Source: Cyclobacteriaceae bacterium
GTDB taxonomy: Bacteria > Bacteroidota > Bacteroidia > Cytophagales > Cyclobacteriaceae
Assembly: GCA_028285445.1 (NCBI GenBank)
Contig: JANQPQ010000010.1
Location: 1 to 64,000, forward strand
Direction of reading: 5' to 3'
Length of the DNA stretch: 64,000 bases
Shown here: positions 25,172 to 33,074 of the stretch, piece after piece
Position numbering within the stretch: position 1 is the first letter of the stretch
Layout of the letters: every line of letters starts with the position of its first letter
The notes under the pieces: generated by a model
The model's database searches: none
Seen by the model: the letters and a program-made list of their open reading frames with translations, nothing else
What the model was told of the DNA's origin: nothing
Translations under genes and position numbers: made by a program

Positions 25172-25737
25172 AGGTACTAGTGCTCGACAATTACGATTCT
25201 TTTACCTACAACCTGGTTCAATTGCTGGTAAACCTTGGGCATAATAACTATGAGGTAGCAAGGAGCGACAAAATTGACCTGGAGGCTGTAGAGAAGTTTG
25301 ATAAGATATTGCTGTCTCCAGGCCCAGGACTACCTAATGATAAAGGCATAATGATGGACCTCATAAAGAAATATGCTGACTCCAAAAGTATTCTTGGCGT
25401 TTGTCTTGGGCATCAAGCCATAGCCGAGTCATTTGGGGCCAAATTGCATAATCTTGAACAGGTTAAGCATGGGGTTTCCAACAAGGTATCGGCGACTACA
25501 AATGATGAGCCCCTCTTTGCCGGGATACCTCAGAGATTTAAAGCCGGTCATTACCATTCGTGGACAGTAGACCCAAAATCCGTCAATGGAGTATTGGAGG
25601 TAATTGCATCAGACGAGGATGGGTTGGTGATGGCCATTAGACACAAGGAATATGACGTAAAGGGTTTGCAGTTTCATCCTGAATCTGTGATGACCAGCTG
25701 TGGACAGAAAATAATTGATAACTGGATAAAGAGTTGA
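25168..25737 (+). CDS. trpG: Anthranilate synthase component II (glutamine amidotransferase)
   Basis: The 189-residue class I amidotransferase has the nucleophile cysteine in GVCLGHQAI and the His/Glu pair in LQFHPESVMT, with the N-terminal LDNYDSFTYNLVQ typical of TrpG/PabA. It supplies ammonia to TrpE. It overlaps trpE by 4 bp and ends 1 bp before trpD. A double role in folate synthesis (PabA) is possible but not shown here. Confidence 0.96.
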   Translation: MKVLVLDNYDSFTYNLVQLLVNLGHNNYEVARSDKIDLEAVEKFDKILLSPGPGLPNDKGIMMDLIKKYADSKSILGVCLGHQAIAESFGAKLHNLEQVKHGVSNKVSATTNDEPLFAGIPQRFKAGHYHSWTVDPKSVNGVLEVIASDEDGLVMAIRHKEYDVKGLQFHPESVMTSCGQKIIDNWIKS

Positions 25738-25738
25738 T

Positions 25739-26755
25739 ATGAAAGACTTGATGAATGATCTCACTAATTACAAAACGCTGGATGCAGATGACGCCCGGCA
25801 GTTGCTAACCAGGATTGCAAATGGCGAATACAATGAGTCTCAAATAGCTTCTATACTTACCGTCTTCATGATGAGAGATGTGACTGTTGCTGAATTACGG
25901 GGATTTAGAGAGGCTATGCTTAACATGTGTATTAAGGTAGATCTGGAGGGCTACCAGGCTATAGATCTTTGCGGAACCGGTGGAGATGGTAAAGACACCT
26001 TCAACATATCCACCTTATCTGCCTTTGTTGTTGCAGCGGCAGGGCAAAAAGTGGCAAAACATGGCAATAATGGGGTGTCATCGGTTTGTGGATCTTCCAA
26101 CTTACTACTGTCTTTAGGCCATGAATTTAAAGGCGAACAGAATGAATTAGTAAGAGATCTGGAAGTAGCCGGTATCTGTTTTTTGCACGCACCTCTCTTT
26201 CATCCGGCAATGAAGAATGTGGCCCCGGTAAGAAAGGCTCTAGGGGTGAAGACATTCTTTAATATGCTGGGGCCACTGGTAAACCCATCGTTGCCAAAGT
26301 CACAAATGACTGGGGTCTTCGATCTTGAGTTGGCCAGATTGTATGGTTACTTACTTCAGGGCGAACCCATGAATTACTCTGTCCTCCATTCGTTAGATGG
26401 TTACGACGAGATATCGCTAACAGGCCGGTTCAAGGTCATCTCTAACCAAGGTGAAAAGATATACCACCCTTCAGATTTAGGATTTGAAGTACACCAGCCG
26501 CAGCAGTTGTTTGGTGGGGATACCATTGACGCTTCAACTAAGATATTTGAAAGGATAATTAAAGGTGATGGAACTAAGGCTCAAAATGAAGTTGTAATAG
26601 CCAACGCTGGATTTGCCCTTCATACTGCTAATAATGATCTAACACTGGAGGAAGCAGTTGCGAAGGCAGAGGAGACGTTAATGTCTGGCTTGGCATATAA
26701 ATGCCTGAAGAAATTGATAGATAAAAAAACTGCCGTGGCAGTTAGTACAAATTGA
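25739..26755 (+). CDS. trpD: Anthranilate phosphoribosyltransferase
   Basis: The 338-residue enzyme transfers phosphoribose from PRPP to anthranilate. It shows the PRPP-binding CGTGGDGKDTFNIST, the KHGNNGVSSVCGSSNLL loop and the PAMKNVAPVRKALGVKTFFN block. It is separate from trpG, not fused as in some Proteobacteria. The gene order fits the operon. Confidence 0.96.
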   Translation: MKDLMNDLTNYKTLDADDARQLLTRIANGEYNESQIASILTVFMMRDVTVAELRGFREAMLNMCIKVDLEGYQAIDLCGTGGDGKDTFNISTLSAFVVAAAGQKVAKHGNNGVSSVCGSSNLLLSLGHEFKGEQNELVRDLEVAGICFLHAPLFHPAMKNVAPVRKALGVKTFFNMLGPLVNPSLPKSQMTGVFDLELARLYGYLLQGEPMNYSVLHSLDGYDEISLTGRFKVISNQGEKIYHPSDLGFEVHQPQQLFGGDTIDASTKIFERIIKGDGTKAQNEVVIANAGFALHTANNDLTLEEAVAKAEETLMSGLAYKCLKKLIDKKTAVAVSTN

Positions 26756-26760
26756 GAGTT

Positions 26761-27576
26761 ATGAATACACTGGATAAAATAGTAGCAAGAAAAAAGGAGG
26801 AACTGCAGGAAAGACAAAGTCTCTTCCCAACTAAACTCCTTGAGCAAAGTATATACTTTGGCAGCGACACGGTAAGTCTTCGCGACTATCTCCTGCGGGA
26901 AGATAAGTCTGGAATTATAGCCGAAATAAAGAGGAAATCTCCCTCGAAGGGATTCATTAACAATACAATTTCAGTAGAACGTACAAGCATAGGATACATG
27001 CAGGCGGGTGCGTCCGCACTGTCTATCTTGACTGACAATTTCTTCTTCGGAGGAAGTCTGGAGGATCTTCAAATAGCGAGAAAATTCAATTATTGTCCAA
27101 TTCTTCGGAAAGAGTTTATTCTCAACGAATACCAGGTACTTGAATCTAAGTCTATCGGGGCGGATGCCATTTTGCTCATAGCGGCCATGCACGATACCCA
27201 GCAACTGCTTAGCCTTACCCGTTTTGCTCACTCATTGGGTTTGGAAGTGTTGTTGGAGATACACAATGCCCAAGAGATTAATACAGACATTCTTCATGAG
27301 GTAGATGTAGTTGGTGTAAACAGCCGCAACTTGAAGACACTAGAGGTTAGCCTTGAAGTGGCGAAGGGTGTTTCTGCACTTTTGCCTGATACTGTGACGA
27401 GGATTGCTGAAAGTGGCATTTCCAATCCCTCTGAGGTTGTAGACCTCCGGTTGAACTATGGCTATGATGGCTTCCTAATCGGAAGCCATTTTATGACACA
27501 CTCCAGGCCTGAAATGGCTTGCTCGGCATTTATTGCCTCAGTTTTGGAAGAAGAGGATCGCATAAAGAATAAGTAG
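26761..27576 (+). CDS. trpC: Indole-3-glycerol phosphate synthase
   Basis: This is a TIM-barrel enzyme of about 271 residues that closes the indole ring. Motifs include EIKRKSPSKG, ASALSILTDNFFFGGS, LRKEFILNEYQ, GVNSRNLKTLEV and AESGISNPSEV. ATG 26761, 5 bp after the trpD stop, is preferred over the in-frame TTG at 26752, which would add three residues. It is monofunctional; the isomerase TrpF is encoded separately next to it. Confidence 0.95.
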   Translation: MNTLDKIVARKKEELQERQSLFPTKLLEQSIYFGSDTVSLRDYLLREDKSGIIAEIKRKSPSKGFINNTISVERTSIGYMQAGASALSILTDNFFFGGSLEDLQIARKFNYCPILRKEFILNEYQVLESKSIGADAILLIAAMHDTQQLLSLTRFAHSLGLEVLLEIHNAQEINTDILHEVDVVGVNSRNLKTLEVSLEVAKGVSALLPDTVTRIAESGISNPSEVVDLRLNYGYDGFLIGSHFMTHSRPEMACSAFIASVLEEEDRIKNK

Positions 27577-27577
27577 T

Positions 27578-28216
27578 ATGTCGCAACTAAGAATTAAGGT
27601 GTGTGGAATGCGGGATGAAAACAACATACGCCAGGTATCATCCCTGCAGCCCGATTTTATGGGCTTCATCTTTTATCCTTCCTCTAAACGATTTGTTGGT
27701 GGCAACTTTGAACCAGATGTTTTGCCAACTGCAGATGGAATTAAGAAGGTTGGGGTATTTGTTGATGAGGAATTGGCCTACGTGAAAAGAGTAGCCAGGA
27801 AATTCGACCTGGATTATTTGCAATTGCACGGAAACGAGAGTGTTCAATATTGCCTTAACGCTAAGCAATCCGGAGCGAAAATAATCAAGGCGTTTCCGGT
27901 TGATGCAAGGTTTGACTTTAAACAAGTCACTTCTTTTGAGGCTTCAGCAGACTTCTTCCTTTTTGATACTAAAACCGAACTGCCTGGAGGTAGTGGTAAG
28001 AAATTCAACTGGGAGATCCTCTCAAAATATGAAGGTAGCACTCCTTTTTTCCTCAGTGGAGGCATCGGGCCCGAAGATGTGGATGAGGTTAGGCGGGTCA
28101 AACACCCACAATTGTATGCCATTGACCTAAACTCGAAATTTGAACTGAGTCCGGGACTAAAGGACGTGGAATCTTTAAAGGGAATTAAAACTGAACTAAG
28201 TTATGCTACACTTTAA
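27578..28216 (+). CDS. trpF: Phosphoribosylanthranilate isomerase
   Basis: The 212-residue TIM-barrel enzyme converts phosphoribosylanthranilate to CdRP. It starts with [12 protein letters not shown], carrying the catalytic cysteine; QLHGNES and the phosphate-binding [12 protein letters not shown] follow. It starts 1 bp after trpC and overlaps trpB by 14 bp. Confidence 0.94.
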   Translation: MSQLRIKVCGMRDENNIRQVSSLQPDFMGFIFYPSSKRFVGGNFEPDVLPTADGIKKVGVFVDEELAYVKRVARKFDLDYLQLHGNESVQYCLNAKQSGAKIIKAFPVDARFDFKQVTSFEASADFFLFDTKTELPGGSGKKFNWEILSKYEGSTPFFLSGGIGPEDVDEVRRVKHPQLYAIDLNSKFELSPGLKDVESLKGIKTELSYATL

Positions 28217-29405
28217 CGGAGCTAGTGCGAAATACGGAATCAGCGAGGCAGGTTACTACGGTGAGTTTGGCGGAGCATTTATTCCGGAAATGCTTTACCC
28301 TAATGTGGAGGAGCTAAGACTGAATTATCAGGAAATTATAAATACCCCCAGCTTTATAAAAGACTTCAGAGATCTCTTGCGCGACTATGTTGGCAGGCCA
28401 ACGCCATTGTTTCACGCCAAGCGGCTTTCCAAAAAATTCAAAGCCACCATTTATCTGAAAAGGGAGGACTTGTGCCATACGGGGGCCCATAAGGTAAATA
28501 ATACCATTGGACAAATTCTATTGGCCAGACACCTGGGCAAGAAGAAAATAGTTGCTGAAACTGGCGCTGGCCAGCATGGTGTGGCTACAGCTACCGTCTG
28601 CGCCCTGATGGGATTACCTTGTTCCGTTTATATGGGAAAGCTTGATGTTGAGCGTCAAGGCCCAAATGTGGATCGCATGCGCATGCTTGGAGCAGAGGTG
28701 ATTGCTGTGGAAAGTGGAAATCAAACGCTCAAGGATGCCACTAATGAAGCCATGCGGCACTGGATCAACAACCCAATTGATACACATTACATTATTGGAT
28801 CGGTAGTTGGTCCGCATCCTTACCCGGATATGGTTACTAAATTCCAATCGGTAATAAGTGATGAGATTCAAAAGCAATTACTGCAATTCACAGGCATGGA
28901 AAATCCTGATTATGTGATTGCATGTGTAGGGGGTGGAAGTAATGCCGCTGGCGCATTCTACCATTATTTAGATGAGGAATCCGTTCGATTGATTGCCGTG
29001 GAGGCCGCCGGAAAAGGGCTGGATACTGATGAGAGTGCGGCAACAACTTTTTTGGGCAAACCCGGAGTATTGCACGGAAGTAAAAGTTTACTAATGCAAT
29101 CCGAAGATGGTCAGGTGATAGAACCTTACTCGATTTCGGCGGGCTTAGACTACCCGGGCATTGGTCCCATGCATGCGAATTTGTACCAACAAGGTAGAGT
29201 TGATTTTATGGCGGCTACCGATGAGGAAGCGCTTAACGCAGGAATGCAACTCTGCCAATTGGAGGGAATAATCCCTGCGTTGGAATCAGCTCATGCATTG
29301 GCAGTATTACCAAAACTACAGTTCGAGCCGAGCGAGGTGGTTGTTCTCAATTTGTCCGGAAGAGGGGACAAAGATCTTTCAACATATACAGAAGAGTTAC
29401 GCTGA
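28203..29405 (+). CDS. trpB: Tryptophan synthase beta chain
   Basis: The 400-residue PLP enzyme condenses indole and serine. The N-terminus [15 protein letters not shown], the PLP-lysine block [11 protein letters not shown], the [12 protein letters not shown] loop, the glycine-rich GGGSNAAG and the C-terminal LSGRGDKDL are all present. It forms the usual alpha2-beta2 channelling complex with TrpA. The alpha gene follows after 2 bp. Confidence 0.97.
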   Translation: MLHFNGASAKYGISEAGYYGEFGGAFIPEMLYPNVEELRLNYQEIINTPSFIKDFRDLLRDYVGRPTPLFHAKRLSKKFKATIYLKREDLCHTGAHKVNNTIGQILLARHLGKKKIVAETGAGQHGVATATVCALMGLPCSVYMGKLDVERQGPNVDRMRMLGAEVIAVESGNQTLKDATNEAMRHWINNPIDTHYIIGSVVGPHPYPDMVTKFQSVISDEIQKQLLQFTGMENPDYVIACVGGGSNAAGAFYHYLDEESVRLIAVEAAGKGLDTDESAATTFLGKPGVLHGSKSLLMQSEDGQVIEPYSISAGLDYPGIGPMHANLYQQGRVDFMAATDEEALNAGMQLCQLEGIIPALESAHALAVLPKLQFEPSEVVVLNLSGRGDKDLSTYTEELR

Positions 29406-29407
29406 AG

Positions 29408-30211
29408 ATGGAAACAGTTATAACAAACAATAGACTCAAAGACCTTTTTGCAGCTAAAAGGGATATCCTATCAATCTATTTCACTGCAGGATTTCCTCAG
29501 CTTCAAAGCACGGCAGACATACTGCTTTCTTTGCAAAATGCTGGTGTGGATATGGTGGAAGTAGGCATACCATTTAGTGATCCCGTTGCAGATGGACCCG
29601 TAATTCAGCGAAGCAGCCAGCAGGCGCTGGATAATGGTATCTCCCTTGAACTCATATTTGAGCAGCTTCGGACCGTCAACGACCAAATTCAAATTCCAAT
29701 CGTATTAATGGGCTACTTCAACCCAATTCTTCAGTATGGGGTGGAGAAATTCTGTCAGTCATGCTCCGAAACGGGGGTTTCAGCAGCCATTATTCCTGAT
29801 TTACCGTTAGCAGTTTTCAAAGATCAGTATGAGGTTGCGTTTGGTGCAGCAGGATTGAATTTTATACCCCTTATATCTCCACAGACATCGGATGCCCGTA
29901 TCAAGGAGATTGACGGCGCCACCGAAGGGTTTATTTACGTCGTTGCCTCCAACAGCATTACGGGAGCCAAGGGAGAGATATCCAATCTTCAGGAGCAATA
30001 CTTTAAACGCATTGCCAATTTAGGTCTGGATAGTCCGCTCATGATTGGATTTGGAATCTCAAATAATGCCACCTATCGTAAGGCTTGCCAATTTGCTCAG
30101 GGCGCAATTATTGGTTCAGCATTTATAAACAGGCTAAGGGAAAGCAACGACCTTGAAAATGATATTAAAACATTTGTAGACGAAATAAAATTGGAGAATA
30201 ATGATAGTTAA
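29408..30211 (+). CDS. trpA: Tryptophan synthase alpha chain
   Basis: The 267-residue TIM-barrel enzyme cleaves indole-3-glycerol phosphate to indole. Catalytic residues sit in DMVEVGIPFSDPVADGP and IIPDLPL, with the phosphate loop in GFGISNN. Its 3' end overlaps the DAHP synthase gene by 11 bp, so the next gene is a true operon member. Confidence 0.96.
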   Translation: METVITNNRLKDLFAAKRDILSIYFTAGFPQLQSTADILLSLQNAGVDMVEVGIPFSDPVADGPVIQRSSQQALDNGISLELIFEQLRTVNDQIQIPIVLMGYFNPILQYGVEKFCQSCSETGVSAAIIPDLPLAVFKDQYEVAFGAAGLNFIPLISPQTSDARIKEIDGATEGFIYVVASNSITGAKGEISNLQEQYFKRIANLGLDSPLMIGFGISNNATYRKACQFAQGAIIGSAFINRLRESNDLENDIKTFVDEIKLENNDS

Positions 30212-31211
30212 GCTCGAACAAGATGTGAGTGCCGCTGAAAAGGAAGCGCTAATCGAGAAGGTGAAATCGCTGGAGTACAAAGTAACAACAGTAAGAACTC
30301 AGGAAGCCGAATACCTGGTGGGTACCGGCAGCAAGGAGTTCGATATCAGGCTAATAGGAAATTCAAAAGGTGTGGAAGATGTACATCGGGTTTCTGATGT
30401 TTATAAGCTTGTTTCGCGCAAGTGGAAGGTGCAACCAACCCGGATCAGTCTTGGCGATGGTGTTGAAATAGGCGAGGGGAGCTTATCAATTATGGCCGGA
30501 CCTTGCTCAATAGAAAGCGAGGAGCAAATCGATTTGGTTTCTCGCCATTTGGTTGAAAACGGAGTTTCGATAATGCGTGGGGGTGTTTTCAAACCTCGAA
30601 GTTCACCTTACAGTTTCAGAGGTGTAGGGTTAGCAGGACTCAAAACGTGGTCTGGTGTTGCCAGGGCCAATGGAATTAAGATTATTTCGGAAGTGATGGA
30701 TGTTGCCCAGATTGAGGAGATGTATCCCTACATAGATGTCTATCAGGTGGGCGCTCGCAACACGCAGAACTTCAATTTACTGGATGCCTTAGGCAGGGTT
30801 GATAAACCGGTACTGATTAAAAGGGGCATCTCTGGAACAATTGAGGAATTGCTGCAATCAGCTGAATATATCTTTAGCGGTGGTAACGAAAAACTGATGC
30901 TGTGCGAGCGGGGTATTAGGACCTATGAGCGATCCAGTCGCAACACTTTCGATTTGAATGCCATTCCAATTTTGAAAGAAAAAAGCCACCTGCCGGTTAT
31001 TTCTGACCCCTCTCATGGCATTGGAATTAGGCACCATGTAGAGTCTATTGCCCTCGCAACGCTTATGGCCGGGGCAGATGGCATAATTTATGAAGTGCAC
31101 TATTCTCCCGAAGACGCCTATTCTGACGGTCAACAAACGGTTGACTTCAGAGAGTCAAGTGAGATGATCAGGAAAATGCGCGAAGTATTTGCGCTAAGAG
31201 AAGGTTTGTAA
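30201..31211 (+). CDS. aroF: 3-deoxy-7-phosphoheptulonate (DAHP) synthase, type I-beta with N-terminal regulatory domain
   Basis: The 336-residue enzyme condenses PEP and erythrose-4-phosphate, the entry to the shikimate pathway. Residues ~1-70 form a small ferredoxin-like domain of the kind that gives feedback control in the Thermotoga-type subgroup. The catalytic barrel follows: MAGPCSIESEEQI, RGGVFKPRSSPYSF, QVGARNTQNFNLL, KRGISGTIEELL and SDPSHGIG. It is the last gene of the trp operon and overlaps trpA, so its supply is tied to the Trp attenuators. Feedback by Tyr or Phe is known in the subgroup but not shown here. Confidence 0.93.
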   Translation: MIVKLEQDVSAAEKEALIEKVKSLEYKVTTVRTQEAEYLVGTGSKEFDIRLIGNSKGVEDVHRVSDVYKLVSRKWKVQPTRISLGDGVEIGEGSLSIMAGPCSIESEEQIDLVSRHLVENGVSIMRGGVFKPRSSPYSFRGVGLAGLKTWSGVARANGIKIISEVMDVAQIEEMYPYIDVYQVGARNTQNFNLLDALGRVDKPVLIKRGISGTIEELLQSAEYIFSGGNEKLMLCERGIRTYERSSRNTFDLNAIPILKEKSHLPVISDPSHGIGIRHHVESIALATLMAGADGIIYEVHYSPEDAYSDGQQTVDFRESSEMIRKMREVFALREGL

Positions 31212-31226
31212 TTTTGTCTTCGGAAC

Positions 31227-31257
31227 TTTTGCTTTTTAAAAACTGTATATACCTTTG
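31227..31257 (+). promoter_or_regulatory. Promoter of the Tyr leader/phenylalanine hydroxylase unit (TTTTG-N18-TACCTTTG)
   Basis: TTTTG at 31227-31231 and TACCTTTG at 31250-31257 have the same 18-bp spacing as the trp promoter. The leader peptide ATG follows after only 5 bp. No terminator separates it from the end of the DAHP synthase gene. Confidence 0.7.
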
Positions 31258-31262
31258 TTGCG

Positions 31263-31349
31263 ATGAACAAACAAATGAAACATAAGTACTATTACTATTA
31301 TGTGCTCCAGCTAAGGGGGATCAGTAGTAGTATGTTCATCATAAACTAA
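31263..31349 (+). CDS. Tyrosine leader peptide (five consecutive Tyr codons)
   Basis: A 28-residue frame starts MNKQMKHKYYYYYVLQLRG and ends SSSMFIIN. The Tyr run TAC TAT TAC TAT TAT is at 31287-31301. It has a promoter 5 bp upstream and a terminator 22 bp downstream. The Tyr codons form a hairpin arm: TACTATTACT (31287-31296) pairs with AGTAGTAGTA (31323-31332) over 10 bp with one wobble. A ribosome stalled for lack of Tyr-tRNA would open it. GTATGTTCA (31330-31338) can then pair with TGAATATAC (31363-31371), 9 bp with one wobble, directly abutting the terminator. How this blocks the terminator is not resolved. The gene controlled makes tyrosine. Confidence 0.82.
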   Translation: MNKQMKHKYYYYYVLQLRGISSSMFIIN

Positions 31350-31371
31350 GCAATTAAGAAACTGAATATAC

Positions 31372-31404
31372 AAGCCTGGTTCCGCAAAGAGCCAGGCTTT
31401 TTTT
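31372..31404 (+). terminator. Attenuator terminator upstream of phenylalanine hydroxylase
   Basis: AAGCCTGG (31372-31379) pairs with CCAGGCTT (31392-31399), 8 bp with a 12-base loop, followed by T's to about 31404. It lies between the Tyr leader and the hydroxylase start, 34 bp before the ATG. Confidence 0.87.
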
Positions 31405-31438
31405 GTGCATTAAAACTGAGATTTACTAACTGAAAAAG

Positions 31439-32179
31439 ATGAGACAGATTTACGAAAATTACACAGAGGAAGACCAGCAGGTGTGGCAGATCCTTTTTGA
31501 TCGGCAGATTGTGAATTTACCGGAAGCGGCAACAGCTGAATTCTTGACTGGCATGGAGAAGATCAACTTCGGACGAGAAGCAATTCCCAATTTCGATAGG
31601 ACCAATGAAATATTGGGTGGCCTTACCGGTTGGAATTTGCAGGCAGTGCCGGGCATAGTTGATGATCGGTTGTTTTTTGAATTGTTGGCTGACAAGAAAT
31701 TTCCAGCTACAACATGGTTAAGGAAAATGAGTCAGCTTGATTACCTGGAAGAGCCGGATATGTTCCATGATGTATTTGCACACGTGCCTTTACTAACCAA
31801 TCAGCTGTATGTTGATTTCCTCCAGGCATTAAGCAATATCGCGCTTAAGCACATTGACGACTCCTGGGCTATTCACTTGCTTTCCAGAATCTACTGGTAT
31901 ACTATAGAATTTGGTTTGATAAGAGAGAACGATCAACTGAGGATCTACGGTGCAGGTATACTTTCTTCCAATGGTGAAACTAAGTTTTCTCTAAGCAACG
32001 AGCCGGAACACCTGGAATATGATGTTAAGGACGTATTTAATTCCGGCTACCGAAAAGACACCTTTCAAACCAGGTATTTCATAATAGACTCCTACGAACA
32101 ACTTTATGGTTCTATTAAAATAATCGAAGAAATTTTAGAACAAAAACTGTGGGAAGATATGTCTGATAAGCTGGTATAG
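31439..32179 (+). CDS. phhA: Phenylalanine 4-monooxygenase
   Basis: The 246-residue enzyme is the bacterial monomeric type, without the N-terminal regulatory domain of animal enzymes. The non-haem iron ligands are visible: H110 and H115 in FHDVFAHVPLL and E157 in YWYTIEFGL. It hydroxylates phenylalanine to tyrosine using tetrahydropterin and oxygen. Downstream of a Tyr-codon attenuator, it should be expressed when tyrosyl-tRNA is scarce. This points to a biosynthetic rather than a catabolic role (inference from the leader). No pterin dehydratase gene is adjacent. Confidence 0.94.
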   Translation: MRQIYENYTEEDQQVWQILFDRQIVNLPEAATAEFLTGMEKINFGREAIPNFDRTNEILGGLTGWNLQAVPGIVDDRLFFELLADKKFPATTWLRKMSQLDYLEEPDMFHDVFAHVPLLTNQLYVDFLQALSNIALKHIDDSWAIHLLSRIYWYTIEFGLIRENDQLRIYGAGILSSNGETKFSLSNEPEHLEYDVKDVFNSGYRKDTFQTRYFIIDSYEQLYGSIKIIEEILEQKLWEDMSDKLV

Positions 32180-32255
32180 AGGAAGATTTACAGATAATGA
32201 TAAAAATCATCTACAGTTAGGACTTTCCATATAAATACTTTCAGAATTCCTAATA

Positions 32256-32263
32256 TATATTTG
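32256..32263 (+). promoter_or_regulatory. Putative -7 promoter box for the peroxiredoxin gene (TATATTTG)
   Basis: TATATTTG fits TAnnTTTG and lies 51 bp before the peroxiredoxin ATG, in the 135-bp gap after phhA. A -33 box is not clear. The rest of the gap shows only a weak 5-bp hairpin near 32198. Confidence 0.45.
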
Positions 32264-32314
32264 CGCCGAATCCGCAAAATCGCGGTCAAGTTCAAACTTT
32301 AAAAAACGGAAATA

Positions 32315-32947
32315 ATGGGAGTATTAGTAGGTAAACAAGCACCTGCATTTAGTGCAAAGGCTGTAGTTGATGGTAACAAAATCGTTGACAATTTTTCATT
32401 AGAAGACTTCAAGGGAAAGCACTATGTGGTGCTCTTCTTTTACCCGAAGGATTTCACTTTTGTTTGCCCTACAGAGCTGCATGCTTTTCAATCTAAGCTG
32501 CAGGAATTTGAGAATAGGAACGCAAAAGTGATAGCATGTTCAACAGATACGGAATTCTCACACTGGGGATGGCTTCAGGTACCAAAAGCAAAAGGGGGCA
32601 TTGAGGGTATCACCTACCCCATGGTTGCTGATACCAACAAAACTATTGCCTACAATTACGATGTACTTGCTGGTGATTATGACTATAATGAAGACAACGA
32701 GCTGTCTGCCACCGGAGAGCTAGTATCTTACCGCGGTCTGTTTATCATCGATCTGGAGGGAGTAGTACGACACCAAATTGTAAATGACATGCCCTTGGGT
32801 AGAAATGTAAATGAGGTATTGAGAACCTTGGATGCTTTACAATACAATGAAAAGCATGGCGAAGTATGCCCCGCTAATTGGACTGAAGGTGAGCAGGGAA
32901 TGGCAGCGACCATTGAAGGAGTTAGCCAGTTTCTAAGTATGAATTAA
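32315..32947 (+). CDS. Typical 2-Cys peroxiredoxin (AhpC/Prx family)
   Basis: The 210-residue cytosolic protein reduces hydrogen peroxide and alkyl hydroperoxides. The peroxidatic cysteine is C51 in FTFVCPTELHAF and the resolving cysteine C185 is in EVCPANW, so it works as a disulfide-forming dimer. Length and motifs are normal. It has its own -7 box and a terminator after it, so it is probably monocistronic. No AhpF-type reductase is adjacent; the flavoprotein at 33075 lacks redox cysteines and is unlikely to be its partner. Confidence 0.94.
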   Translation: MGVLVGKQAPAFSAKAVVDGNKIVDNFSLEDFKGKHYVVLFFYPKDFTFVCPTELHAFQSKLQEFENRNAKVIACSTDTEFSHWGWLQVPKAKGGIEGITYPMVADTNKTIAYNYDVLAGDYDYNEDNELSATGELVSYRGLFIIDLEGVVRHQIVNDMPLGRNVNEVLRTLDALQYNEKHGEVCPANWTEGEQGMAATIEGVSQFLSMN

Positions 32948-32967
32948 CATTATTAGGTGAAGTTGTA

Positions 32968-33000
32968 AAAGGCCGCTATCCTATAGATTGCGGCTTTTTT
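32968..33000 (+). terminator. Intrinsic terminator after the peroxiredoxin gene
   Basis: GCCGC (32972-32976) pairs with GCGGC (32990-32994), extended by G-U and A-U pairs, followed by six T's. Confidence 0.75.
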
Positions 33001-33074
33001 ATGCTCTTTCGTGATCTATTGCAAATGCAGAATACTGATAAAATGGCTATATTCATGCGCCAATATAATCGCCT

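Noticed and set aside
31307-31379. CCAGCT (31307-31312) pairing with the 5' arm of the Tyr terminator as antiterminator
   Set aside because: It needs a bulge, and a ribosome stalled at the Tyr codons would cover CCAGCT, so it cannot act when required.
32195-32210. Small ATGAT-AAAA-ATCAT hairpin after phhA as a terminator
   Set aside because: Only five weak base pairs and no U-tract.
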